Shown here: piece by piece, positions 22,695 to 34,228 of the stretch
Position numbering within the stretch: the stretch's first letter is position 1
Layout: every line of letters begins with the position of its first letter
Notes under the pieces: model-generated
Seen by the model: the letters and a program-made list of their open reading frames with translations, nothing else
Told to the model about the DNA's origin: nothing
Database searches by the model: none
Position numbers and translations under genes: made by a program
Assembly: GCA_012934845.2 (NCBI GenBank)
Contig: WNNJ02000433.1
Location: 1 to 64,000 of the forward strand
DNA from: Pomphorhynchus laevis
Taxonomy: Eukaryota > Acanthocephala > Palaeacanthocephala > Echinorhynchida > Pomphorhynchidae
DNA: 64,000 nucleotides
Reading direction: 5' to 3'

Positions 22695-22710
22695 GCGTGC
22701 GCTGGCACGC
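22695..22710 (+). promoter_or_regulatory. LINE 3' stem-loop
   Basis: A six-base-pair stem GCGTGC/GCACGC with a GCTG loop, followed by ATTTGCCAC. The same element ends each family A copy (near 25026, 26712, 28340, 34185), and family B has a covarying form at 45259-45273. It is inferred to be the structure that the element's own RT recognises in the RNA. Confidence 0.55.
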
Positions 22711-22737
22711 ATTTGCCACGTTAAAATAAATCCTTTT

Positions 22738-23530
22738 TTATCTACAAACGTCTATCCCATCTTCGTATCGTTCTAAGCACAGACAAGTCAAAAATAATGT
22801 GGATCCTCCTCCATGTATCTTTGCCTCATCAATCATTCACATAGCCCACCATATCACTTTCTTAGGATTCCATTTCGATGATCACATTTCCCTTAAACCC
22901 TTCGTCCGTAACAAGGTCAGGTAGTCTAACTTAATTCTCCATGACATCCGCCGTATTCGCCCCCTTATCAACTTCCAGTCCTGTATGTATATTCTTTCAT
23001 CGCTTCTTTTCCCTAAAATCGATTACTGCCTCAGCCTTTTCGCAAATTCTCCAAAATCCATCATACCAACCCTACGACGCATCATCAACTCCGCGTTCGT
23101 GTGCTCCTACGTCTCCGTCGCTTTGGCCTCACATCCACATATCTCGTCCAACTATCCTGGCCCATCATCTACATTCGCAAACAACTCAGCCTTCTCGTAA
23201 CTTCTCGTTTCATCGCTGTAGGCTCCCCATCGTTCATCAACCTCCCTGTCTTAGACGCCACTCTTCCCAACTCTATGACTGCGTTCGCGCAATTCCCGCT
23301 CACTCTACGTTCCCAATCACTCTAATAACTACGATCTCCTATCCTTCATCGTCGCCGCCCCGCTCACCTGGAATCAGCTCTCACTCGATGTCCGCCGCGC
23401 TTCCTTCTTTTTGCATTCACATGCTGTCTCCGTACCCACCTTTTCGACACAGGATTTAGGTTTTTGTTTTTTGTTGTTGTGGTAATGTAAGCTTGCGCCG
23501 GCACGCCGTTGCCACGTAAAAATAATTTTT
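22738..23530 (+). mobile_element. 5'-truncated family A LINE copy
   Basis: Starts within the RT C-terminal region ('atctacaaacgtct'), immediately after the end of the previous copy, and runs to a decayed form of the family 3' end ('gtaagcttgcgccggcacgccgttgccacgtaaaaa'). Its long open frame at 22941-23459 is not the element's frame; the true frame is broken into pieces. Confidence 0.7.
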
Positions 23531-24310
23531 TTTGAAGGTTAAAATGATATATTTTATCGTTAAATTAATTAATTTTATCGTTATATAAATATTAGTTGTA
23601 TAAAATCTAAAAAAATAAATTATTATTTTTTATTATTTATCATTATTTTTATTTATATATATATATTATAAAATACGTAGACTCAGTTAGCTGATCAGAT
23701 GAGGAAAAAGTTAAAAAATACTTTTACCGTTAAATGATGATAAATAATGATGCAACACAAGTATATAATAATGTATAAGTCAATTGTTCAAGAATAAAAG
23801 TCTAATTAAATGATTATCGGAAGATAAATACATTAAACGGTTATCACGATTGCATTGTCAATAATCATTTTGCTTAGAATAATAAAAATATAAAAACCAA
23901 AAATTAAAATTAGTCAAGAATTTCATTAGCTTATCCAGAAAAGAAAAAAAACTTCGAATTTACAATTTGTATGTAATACTAAAAAATCCTTGGCTATTAA
24001 AAAATTAAACCTTATCCGTATTTTAAAATAAATTTATAACATCTATCAAAAATGTGAAAAGAATGAAGGTATGTTCAAAAACAATAATAATTATACGTTA
24101 AAAATTCAACCGTACCAAAAATGCAGTTGCAAACATTTTCCTTTTGAAAGACATTATTTTGTTCATGGCTTTTATTTTGGATAACTGCGAAAAATCTAAA
24201 AAATAACGTAGTCAAATTAATGGTTAAATTTACGAAAACGAAGTCGTTTAATGGTTTCATCTAATGGTACAAAACTAAAATTTTTTAGAGATAAATAACA
24301 TACAATCAAT
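23530..24310. other. spacer between LINE copies
   Basis: AT-rich. At about 23560-23695 it contains another copy of the dispersed repeat end seen at 5.3-7.5 kb ('ttgtataaaatc ... aaaatacgtagactcagtta'). The minus-strand open frame at 24075-24260 shows no family resemblance. Confidence 0.45.
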
Positions 24311-25002
24311 TAAATCAGTTACAGCTTAACAGCTTAAACACAAGGACGTTAATGAGAGGACATAAGAAAACAGCCACGACCGACACCAACTGCAAGTACA
24401 GTGCTCGACACACGACTGCAGCGTCTGGACAAAAATCGCCTGCGACAACAGAAAGTCTAAAGTAGACTTCCTATGTGGATTTTGTGCAAACAAATTAATC
24501 CGCAACCTCTTCCATAAGCAAATATCAACATCGAACACGCCCACTCGAACTATCCCCATCGTTTCCAATGTCCTTTCTACACCCACTGATCCTGCCACCA
24601 TATATACTTCCCATCGCATGTCATTTTTACTTTCCGACACCCCCGTCCCGTCCTTCCTGTATCGTTTCTCAATAATCTAAATCCATTAATCAAAATCACA
24701 TCCACCAACCTCCACTATCTTTCCACTCATAACTTTTCCGCATATCACTTGTCACCATCTATATTATCTTTATGCTCTATATATTTCGCCGTCAAACCAA
24801 CTACCTGCAAATCCTCAAATGCCAGCTCTCCTATCGTGATCTCACCAACTCACGTTATTCGTCCTCCTTTACGGAAACGCTTTCCTGCTCGCGATCGTTG
24901 TGTAATTGTCACTAATAATCGTTACTCCTTCCATATCTTTATCTCCACTTGCACGTCACAACCGCGAAGTATCCGCCTTCAGATCCATCCTCTCGTCTCT
25001 TG

Positions 25003-25066
25003 TTTTGTTGTGGTCATGTAAGCGTGCGCTGGCACGCATTTGCCACGTTAAAATAAATCCTTTTTT
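25003..25066 (+). mobile_element. 64-bp LINE tail insertion
   Basis: Exactly the last ~60 bp of family A (ttttgttgtggtcatgtaag, the hairpin, then TTAAAATAAATCCTTTTTT) sits inside the ORF1 of the copy at 24.3 kb. Removing it restores the alignment of 'ctcgtct.ttg' to 'cctgcggataaacc' with the copy at 19430. It is an extremely 5'-truncated insertion. Confidence 0.75.
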
Positions 25067-26155
25067 CCTGCGGATAAACCATCCTTTTTCAAGGACATCT
25101 CTCCTGTCGCATTCATCCGCCTAAACAAATTTTCTAAATATAATCATTCTAAGCCCCCTCTCCTGAAAATTGTTTTTCAAGCATCACTCTCACGCGCCCT
25201 CTGTCCGATCTCAACGAGTTAAACTCATGTCATCTTCAAGCACTCGAATTTTTCCCAATCACAACCCTTCCGAAAAAGCTCAAATATCTTCTGCCCGAAT
25301 CAAAAAACGCCGTCGCGAGGGAAACAGCGAAACATCTCTCTCCATCCGAAACATCGACAATAATTTTCAAGTTGTCCACATCCGCCCAGAAATTCGATGG
25401 CGCTCCATCTCCCCTATATCTTCTCCGCTAGCACCTTTCACAACAACACACGGTTTCTGCCTCGGCCTCCTCAACACTAGATATATTCTCCATAAATTCG
25501 AACTTATTCTCAACTTATTCAGTAAGCAATCCATTGATCTATTCTGCCTCACCGAATCCTAGAACTCCGATTCTGACGACAGCTCAATTCGCCGTATGCT
25601 CTCTGCCGATTGCCCACTAGTCAAATCCTTTCGCCCCATCAGCTCATCTAATTCTAAATTCTCTAATGGTGGCGGCATTGTCGCATTTGCCCCGTCACCC
25701 CGCGCCTCTTCGCAAAATCATTACCCCTTTTAGTTCTTGCTATTTTGAATTGCTCACTTGTCGTTCTTCCACTCTGATCACTCTGGATCTCGCCATGTTA
25801 TACCGTCCTGGTTCATAAGCTCCTACATCCTTATTTTCTAAAGAACTCAATGACCTCTTTTCACACTGTTTTTTGTCCTCCATACCTTCACTCATTCCTG
25901 GCAACTTCAACATCGCCCTCGAACGCCCCTATTTTACTGATTCCGTCTAGTTCATCAACATTCTATCCAAATGCAATTACAAACACATCTCTACTGCTAC
26001 CACACATATCCTTGGATAAGCACTCGACATCATCGCTGTCCCCGATCGTTTTGCTGCCTACACCTCACTGTCTGTCTCCAATCCTAGACTATCCAATCAC
26101 TTTCTCGTCAATCTTGATCTCACTTCCAACCACTCCTCGCCTCCCACACCTACCA

Positions 26156-26756
26156 TACGCCTTAGCCTTTTGATTACTGCCTTAGCCTTTTCGCCAATTA
26201 TTTAATTACTGCCTTAGCAGTAATCAAACAATTATTTGATTACTGCCTTAGCCTTTTCGCCAATTCTCCAAAATCCATCATCCTACCCCTACAACGAATA
26301 ATCAACACCGCCGTTCGAGTGCTCTTTCGTCTCCGTCGCTTCGACCACATATCCACATATTTTGCCCAACTCTCCTGGCCCACCATCCACATCCGCATCA
26401 AACTCCGCCTTCTTCTCGTTACTTTTCGTCTCATCGCTGTCGGCTCCCCATCGTTCATCAACCTTCCTTTCTTAGACGATACTCGCCCCACCTCGCTATC
26501 GCTTCGTTCCTGTCATACCCTCTTACTCCACGTTCCTAATTACTCCAACAACTACGGTCTCCGATCCTTCCTCGTCGCCGCCTCACTCGCCTGGAATCAA
26601 CTCCCTCTCGACGTCCGCCGCGCTCCCTCCTTTGTCACATTCAAACACCTCCTCCGTTCACACCTTCTCGACACCTGATTCACATTCTTGTTTTGTTGTG
26701 GTCATGTAAGCGTGCGCTGGCACGCATTTGCCACGTTAAAATAAATCCTTTTTTAC
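26156..26756 (+). mobile_element. 5'-truncated family A LINE with a scrambled 5' end
   Basis: Inserted into the endonuclease region of the 24.3-kb copy, between 'cacacctaccat' and 'accatcctacgtcg', so a short target duplication (accat) flanks it. The body (26240-26756) is the RT C-terminal region (MLFRLRRFDHISTYFAQLSW) with an intact end at about 26678 and the family hairpin. The first ~90 bp is a jumble of three copies of 'gattactgccttagccttt' type sequence, one partly inverted. Confidence 0.75.
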
Positions 26757-28385
26757 CATCCTACGTCGCTCTTGGAGAAATCTTAACATCACCCTTTTCC
26801 GCTCCGCCTTACTTAAATCGTCTCTATCTTCTCACACAATAAAATCATTCACTTCTAACAATCGTGCATTTCTTTTCGACTCTGAAATCACATCCCCTCT
26901 CGATATTCTCTTGCCCTTCAAGTCTCACAATCACCGTCGCTTACACCGTGCCCCATGGTTCGACATCCAATGCATACTCTCAAAGCGTCTACTTCGTCAT
27001 GCTTTGAGAGTCTATCACCCCCTCTCAGACGTGATATTCGCTCGATCACTCCGTCTTTCCGCGATTCCTAACTTGCTCTTCGCCGGTATCATCTCAATCT
27101 ACTACGTACCAAATGCAACACCTTCTATAAGCATAAAATAAACACCTCATTAAACTCCAAGTCTCTCTGGTATACTTTTGACTCAATCATTTCTCGCTTC
27201 TCTTCGGCTTGCAACATCAATCCCTATTATTATTCATTTCTTCAGACCAAAGTATCACCGTTGCTCTCTCACAACTCCGTCTCCATATCATCCCACTGCT
27301 ACTTGCCTCGCCTCATCCTCCCGGAACTCTTTCATATTATCCCTACTTCACCTGCCGAAGTATCATTTGTCCTCATGTCTTTGCCTAACAAAACCTCACC
27401 TACATATACCCTGCCTACCCCCATACTTCAATCCATATGCTCATCAATATTACCTTTCCTCACCATCTTGTTTAACTCGTCCATCGGCATTAGTATCTTT
27501 CATTCACCCAGCCAATCCGTTATCGTTGGTCCCCTCTTTAAGAAACAGTCGCTATACCCGCACTTACCTCTAGCTATTGCCCGATTTCACTCCTTCCTGC
27601 ACTTTCCATCCTCTTAGAGCGCCTTATCTTAATACATATCTTCTTTAACTCATGCAATATGCCGATGACATCCTCATATATGCTGATGCACCCGCGCATC
27701 GCATACACGATATCGCAATTTCTGCCTCCAACTGTCTTTTTTATCTGCAAACGTATTTCCCATCTTCATCTCGTTCTAAACACAGACAAGTCCAAAATAA
27801 TGTGGATCCTCCCCCCGTCAACCTTACATATCGCCTCCCCTTGTATCTTTTGCCTCATCAATCATCCCCATAGTCTACAATCTTACTTTCTTAAGATTCC
27901 ATGTTGATGATCACCTTTCCCTTAAACCCTTTGTCCGTGACTAGATCCGCTCGTCTAACGCAATTTTCCATGACATCCGCCGTATCCGCCGCATTGTCGA
28001 CTTCCGTTCCTGTATGTATCTTCTTTCATCGTTTCTTTTCCCTAAAATCGATTACTGCCTCAGCCTTTTCACCAATTCTCCAAAATCCATCATCCTAATT
28101 CTACAACGCATCATAAACTCCGCCGTTCGAGTGCTTCTACTTCGCCGTCGCTTTGTTCACACATCCACATATCTTGCCCAACTATCCTGACCCACCATCC
28201 ACCCACTCGTCTGGAATCAGCTCCCTCTCGACGACAACCGTGCTCCCTCGTTTATTACATTTAAATACCGCCTCCGTACCCACCTTCTCGACACATGATT
28301 TAGATTTTTGTTCTTTTGTTGTTGTGGTCATGTAAGCGTGCGCAGGCACGCATTTGCCACGTAAAAATTAGTTTTTTTTTCTATC

Positions 28386-29030
28386 AAAAAGCAGAGTATT
28401 TAAATATACAATGAGTTCACCCTAAAGAATATGACAGGCTCTTTCGTCATTTTAGGCATCCGTGATCGTACACAATTCCAATCAAAAATACTTCATTGAC
28501 TCTATGAATTGTATAAAGCGGATAAAATGATTTTATCCTCTAGATAATATTGAAAATACTTATTTTCTTTATTTATTATATTTTTGAGGTCTAAACAGTC
28601 ATAAAAGATTAACGGCCTATATTGTAAATAACAAATGTATTCAGAAGAAATATATCCTAGTGCGTGGAATCGGAGGCTTGAATTATTTTATCGCTATTTG
28701 ATGCGATATTTAATAAGCTATTTAACGCTTCCTTCTAAGGTCATTTATTTTCGTCCATAAATGATCTATCTGGGATTTGTAAGTCTTTATCCCTGTTTTA
28801 TACTGATTAAGCTTCTACGTGGAATGATATTCGATCAGAATAGATATCTACTTTTTGCCGAATTGAACGTTTTCTTCATATATAACAGTGAGATAAAAAA
28901 TACTAAATGAAACTAGAAAAATGTTCATAATCGCCCTTTAATCCAAAAAGTTTAGATCATAGTTACTATATTGAAATTGTATTATACTTAAAATTGAAGA
29001 TTTCAAAGACCAATATTTATTACCACAAAG
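28386..29030. other. AT-rich spacer, no gene seen
   Basis: About 640 bp between a family A end and a family C fragment. No open frame, repeat copy or RNA structure was recognised. Confidence 0.4.
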
Positions 29031-29825
29031 TGAGCAAAATTCGTTGTAGGATGAGTCACAATAAATGACGAAATAAAATTAAAATTGTTCTGTAAAGGTA
29101 GTCACGAAATCCTATACTTGTCGTTTAAACAGTTTTCGATTCACATTTTGTTAAGTGATCAGGCTGACCATTCCATACCGTTCGCACCCTATCTGGTATT
29201 TTATTTTATATTTTTTAAATGCACAACGCTCTGAATTCAGTAATCACACGTTTTAAAGAAGTCGTACGCTCATTGTCCTCCCAAGGTACGAACATTAAAA
29301 ATATTTTAATTAAAAACGATCCACAATGCCGCAAGGACATCTTTCAACAAATACAACATGCTGCACATATAATGGGCCATCTGCGATCTGCAAAGGTTGT
29401 CGCTGTGCAAGATCTAAAGCGGCATGGCTCAACTGCCAAGCCCCTAACTGCATCAACAAATCAGTTCATAACGACCCGAAATCCGCTTTAACACAAGCAA
29501 TCATTTCACGTGGCCCTTAACTTACAATAGAAAAACCCCATCCATATAGATACGGCTTTAACATTAATCAGGTTATGTATTCAATGTATTCACATTTGGT
29601 TTTGATGAACTATACTAAGCCAGATCGTATGAAAACAGTGATCTCTGAGTGTAGGTTCATTTCGAACCTACATTCAGGTACATATTAGTCAAAGAATGAT
29701 CAAGACAACTTACGGCGCTCCATGTCATCATACGTCGGATAATAGCAGATCCTTTTCTATTGATGTAACGCCTAGCAAAGAAAATTCTCTGTTCAAACGG
29801 CAATCATTCGTTTATAAATAAATCG
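29031..29825 (-). pseudogene. family C LINE 3' fragment, interrupted
   Basis: Blocks at 29031-29205 and 29620-29820 match the 3' end of the family C element at 35165-35580 ('cattgttccatac.gt.cgcaccctatctggta', 'ttttctattgatgtaacgcctagcaa'), in the same orientation. About 400 bp of unrelated sequence interrupts it. An 8-bp hairpin (gtaggttc/gaacctac) lies at 29651-29671. Confidence 0.6.
29206..29619 (+). other. insert with a Cys-rich open frame, unidentified
   Basis: This segment splits the family C fragment. The plus-strand frame at 29326-29520 reads CKGCRCARSKAAWLNCQAPN followed by C, a cysteine-rich pattern; an overlapping frame from 29219 gives an amphipathic FKEVVRSLSSQG. Neither matches a family I can name. 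It may be an ORF1 piece of another retroelement. Confidence 0.3.
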
Positions 29826-30310
29826 TCTGTTTAATAATCGTCAGATTATTCTTACAATGCAAAACTATCCAAATAACTGAAGAAAAGTTTTCCAAATAAT
29901 TAAAAACATATAAGGAATTTTGATTGTTCTAATATCGAACCGATAAGATCATTAACTTAAAGGCCTTGAACTACATGATTGGATTGGAAGATGTTTTTGC
30001 CCATGAGGACATGCTTTAAAATATTATTACAATTCAGAATTATTTACAGTCAATCATTATGTCTTTCTTTCAATTAAACGATACAGTGTTTCAACCTTCG
30101 TTGGTCATGAACGCATGTTAATCAGAACTTGCTACGTGATGGGAGGGGCTGGGGAACTTGCTATGATCATCATTAAAAGACAATCATAATTGTAATAGCT
30201 TTTAGAAATTATGAACAATAATCACTGTTTATTTATTAAACAATTCATAGCTACAAAATATCTGACAAATTACAAGACGAGAACTACGAAACATAAATAT
30301 CAACAACTTT
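29826..30310. other. spacer, no gene seen
   Basis: About 480 bp of AT-rich sequence between the family C fragment and the next ORF1 remnant. No feature recognised. Confidence 0.4.
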
Positions 30311-30319
30311 CTCCTGACA

Positions 30320-31397
30320 ATGTGTGCCAAGAAGAAAATGTATCAAGAGGTAGGCAAGCAAACTGAGAGGATACCGATTACGACAGGACATTCGAGAGTG
30401 TACAAGTGGAATGTTCAACTAGCGGTTGTCAAATTTAGACATCGGTAACACAAATTTGTGATTTGGGTGGCGATACTGGTGACGGGCCATTATTCTATTG
30501 TGGATTTTGTGCGGCGAAGCAAATCAATGTGTTGGTTGAACGCTTAAAGCAATTGGAAAATCTATTGCAGTATGACGGATTTTCTCAAGTTCCAAATGGA
30601 TCTATCTCGGTAAAAGCAGTTTCTACCGTATGCGTATCAGCTGAATACAACCTACACAAACGTGCTACCTTGGCTAACATCCCCAAATCACAGTCTGGTA
30701 GTAATAAAAACCGGGTGGATAACGACGAACCGAACATATCTGCTGTCCGCTCAGAAATGGCTCACAACTCGCAGCAACACCACTCGTATTCGACCTACTC
30801 GGTGTCAAACACTACTGTTCCGCTACAACAACATTCAATAACATCATATCATACAACTTGGATGCATGCACTTAGCGCTCGGGAACCCTACAAATTAAAC
30901 TAGAATGAGGATCGTCCTACAAAGAATTATTTGAAATCAAATGATCGATTTATAGATATTACAGAGCAACAGACAGAGCAGACTAATCAATCTGATGGTC
31001 GCTCTGTTACTCATATAAATGTTATGCAGAAAATGAGGGCTGATCAGTCTTTAAAATACGGAGACAGGCATAAATGTATTATAATCAGTAATGTCAGGGA
31101 ATCTTTAGCACTTAATAACCAATGCAGACTTGATGAAGACCTGGCGCATGTTCGTTCAATTCTATCTGTTGTTCTCCGCGATTGTCAACATACATGTCTG
31201 AATGATTTACAAATTCGCTCGACATTCAGATTAGACCGATTACTTAAGTATAATGATCGTCTTCGGTTGCTTAAGGTCGTTCTGAATTCGTCTGATACTG
31301 TTGACATCATTTTCCGCCATTCTTTCCATTTAAAAGGTTCTGGTATTCGCATTTTAATAGATTTGAACCAAGATGATCGATTGCAGCCACCAGCAAA
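30320..31397 (+). pseudogene. family C-type ORF1 remnant
   Basis: From the ATG at 30320 the reading (MCAKKKM...) parallels the ORF1 start of the copy at 18662. The finger VECSTSGCQI is followed by TAG in place of Trp; then GPLFYCGFCAAKQINVLVER and a coiled segment. A second frame (30931-31397) contains HKCIIISNVRESLALNNQCR and RLRLLKVVLNSSD, matching the C-terminal ORF1 domain of the minus-strand family C copy (RARCLLVASLREPSSLNNHY). The RLE-type element starts right at its end (31398). Confidence 0.65.
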
Positions 31398-32666
31398 ATG
31401 ATAAAATGCGGCGCTGGTCCATCCGGACTGGATGCTCTTACATGGTCCAGCATGCTTGATGGGTTTGGTGCCGACTCGAAGAATCTCGCATCCGCGCTTG
31501 CCCGATACGCCACTCACGATGCAACGGAAACAGCTTCTGAAGATTCAATGAGAGCTTTATCTTGCAGCCGCCTAATTGCCCGGAGTAAACAAAGCGGCAT
31601 TCTCCCAATAGGCATTGGTGATGTAAGTCGACGTAAAATGTTTAAAGCGATCCTACGGATTTCACAGTCTCAGTTACAAAAAATATGTGGTAACCTACAA
31701 ACTTGTTCCGGCCAAAGCGCCGGAACAGAATGCGTGATACACTCGGTAAGATCTATCCTAGACTCGAATCCTGCTCATACGTTACCGACGATAGATGCTG
31801 ATAACGCTTGTAATCGTATCAACCGTCAACTAACGCTAAAAAATATGGCGCGAATATGCCCTGCACTTGCTGTTACCTTAAACAATATATACCGTGATGA
31901 TCCAGAACTATTCATAGGCGGTGAGACGATACATTGCCAAGAGGGATTTACCCAAGGAGATGTATTAGCCATGGCCGCTTTCGCCGCCGCTATACTCCCA
32001 ATGTTAAACAGTATTCAAGATTCTTTCCCACATCTTCAGCAATTCTGGTGTACAGATGACGGATGCTTTATCGGAACGGTCTCTGATGTTCGAGATGCTT
32101 TCTTGTTTATTCAAAAGTTAGGACCGAAATATGGTTTTCACGTTAACACGCAAATATGCCATGCATTATGCACGAATGGCAATCAGCAAAATTCATTAAA
32201 GGCTTTGTCTGAATTGGGCATTAATCTCTCAAATTAAGGTGTTATCTTGCTTGGAGCCCCGATTGGAAATGTTGATTTTATCAGCAGCAATAATTCAGCA
32301 AACGTATCTTTAATCATAAGAATACTCACCTGCTTATATGAGATTGGTGAGTTCGATTTACAAACTTATTACACTTGTATCACCAAATCCCTTCAGCATA
32401 CTTGGACACACATTAAAAGAACAACCAGTTTTATGTAATTCTACTTCGTTTGAGTGTCTTGAACGTGAACTACGAAATGAATTCGAAACACTACTGTCCG
32501 TCGACTCTATCCCTCGAAGTACACTACGGAAAATATGTAACTTACCAGTAAAAATGGGTGGTCTCGGAATCATTAATCCATGTCGATCTTTTGCGTCAAA
32601 CTATCACAATTCGCTTTTCATTTGCCGGGATTTCTTGGAAATCCAGGCAAATGAAAAGCTGGGATT
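31398..32666 (+). pseudogene. RLE-type retroelement, RT part
   Basis: The long frame 31398-32237 begins at GAGPSGLDALTWSSML and carries GILPIGIGDVSRRKMFKAI, LPTIDADNACNRINRQL (motif A), CQEGFTQGDVLAMAAFAAAI (motif B) and a motif C that reads WCTDDGCF instead of YADD. A second frame continues with the thumb (LPVKMGGLGIINPCRS) to about 32665. The ORF is split by one stop and frameshifts, then by a family A insertion. The nuclease part resumes at 34229. The domain order RT then nuclease, with no upstream APE domain, sets it apart from the LINEs around it. Confidence 0.7.
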
Positions 32667-34228
32667 CGCCGATCCCCTGCCTACTCACATATTAAATATA
32701 TGATCATCGATATCCTCATTTCTCACAACCTTGTTTAACTCGTCCATCCGCAGTCGTATATTCCCTTCACACTGGAAATCCTCAATCGTTCGTCCAATCC
32801 TTAAGAAACAATCCCTCGACCCCTCCATTCCTGCTAGCTATCGCCCCATTTCACTACTCCCTACTCTTTCTAAGCTCTTAGAAAGCTTTATCTTAATGCA
32901 GATCAACGCTTATCTCACCTTATCCAATCTGTACCCTCCTTTCCAACCCGCTTTCCGCTCTAATCACTCCACATAAATCGCATGCATAAACGTTTACAAC
33001 GATTTACTCATTTTTCGAGACAAGGCTCTATATAGTGTTCTCATCTCCCTCGACCGCTCCTCCGCATTCGACATTGTCGACCACTCCGTCCTCCTTTATC
33101 GCCTTCGTTATGATTACGGATTTTCTTCCTCCTCCGTAGCATGGTTTGCCTCATATCTATCCGACCGTTCCTTTTGCGTCTGTTCTAATTCATCATCCTC
33201 CCCGCCCATACCTTTTTTTGCGGGGTCCCACAATATTCAGTCCTAGGTCCGCTGCTTTTCTCTCTTCTGCTTGGCGATCTCTCTCCGTTTATCAAACCTT
33301 ACTCCTTTAATGTCATGCAATACGCCGATGACATCCTCATCTATGATCATGCACACGCACATCGCATACACGATATCGGAATGTCTTCCTCCAACTGTCT
33401 TTCTTCTATCTACAAACGTCTCTCCAATCTCCATCATGTTCTAAACCCCGAAAAGTCCAAAATAATGTGAATCCTCACCCGTAAACCAAACATATCTCCT
33501 CCCACTGTATATTTTGCCTCATCGATCATCCCCGTAGTCTACAATATCACTTTCTTAGGCTTCCATTTCGATGATCACCTTTCGCTTAAACCCTTCGTCC
33601 GTGACAAGGTCCGCTCATCTAACTTAATTCTCCGTGACATCCGCCGTATCCGCCCCATTATCGACTTCCATTCTTGTATGTCTCTTCTTTCATCGCTTCT
33701 TTTCTCTAAAATCGATTACTGCCTTAGCCTTTTCGCCAATTCTCCACAATCCATCATTTTACCCATACAACACATAATCAACTCCGCCGTTCGAGTGCTC
33801 TTTCGTCTCCGTCGCTTGATCACATATCCACATATCTTGCCCAAATCTCCTTGCCCACAATCCACATCCGCATCAGACTCCGCCTTCTTCTCGTAACTTT
33901 TCGTCTCATAACTGTCGGCTCCCCATCGTTATCAACCTTCCTTTCTGAGGCAACACTCGCCCCGCTTCGCTATCGCTGCGTTCCCGTCATACACTCTTAC
34001 CCCACTTTCCCAATTACTCCAACAACTACGGTCTCCGATCCTTCCTCGTTACCGCCTCACTCGCCTAAAATCAACTCCCTCTCGACGTCCGTGCGCCCCA
34101 TCCTTTATCACATTCAAACACCTCATCCGTTCACACCTTCTCGACACATGATTTACATTTTTGTTTTGTAGTGGTCATGTAAGCGTGCGCTGGCACGCAT
34201 TTGCCACGTCAAAATAAGTCTTTTTTAA
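32667..34228 (+). mobile_element. 5'-truncated family A LINE inside the RLE element
   Basis: Begins in the RT ('gccgatcccctgcctactcac'), includes FPSHWKSSIVRPILKKQSLD and CGV-type motif B remnants, QYADDILIYDHA near 33330, and ends with the family hairpin and tail at 34170-34228. The phrase aaagc occurs just before its 5' end (32657-32661) and just after its 3' end, a possible target duplication. Frames are broken. Confidence 0.75.

Larger units (their letters stand above)
18490..22737 (+). mobile_element. family A LINE (L2/CR1-like), near full length
   Basis: Contains ORF1 with an N-terminal zinc finger, then an APE-type endonuclease and RT, and a 3' end shared by all family A copies: a GCGTGC-GCTG-GCACGC hairpin at 22695-22710, then ATTTGCCACGTTAAAATAAA and a T-rich end. 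Motifs ('AFDIVDH', 'VPQGSV', 'QYADD') suggest the CR1/L2 branch. The 5' part (to about 19050) is nearly identical to family C rather than to the other family A copy, so this copy is chimeric. Frameshifts and stops make it inactive. Confidence 0.8.
24320..28385 (+). mobile_element. second long family A LINE, interrupted twice
   Basis: The 5' region (about 24390-24510) encodes a finger reading VQCSTHDCSVWTKIACDNRK and then FLCGFCANK, the family A version of the ORF1 finger. ORF1 pieces follow to 25430, then endonuclease pieces (LGLLNTRYILHKF, LFCLTES), and RT pieces with motif C near 27650 (MQYADDILIYADAP). The copy ends with the family hairpin at about 28340-28385. It is interrupted at 25003-25066 and 26156-26756 by other family A ends. 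All frames are broken. Confidence 0.75.

Noticed and set aside
29651-29671. gtaggttc/gaacctac hairpin as a tRNA T-arm
   Set aside because: No acceptor, D or anticodon arms around it; it lies within a decayed LINE fragment.
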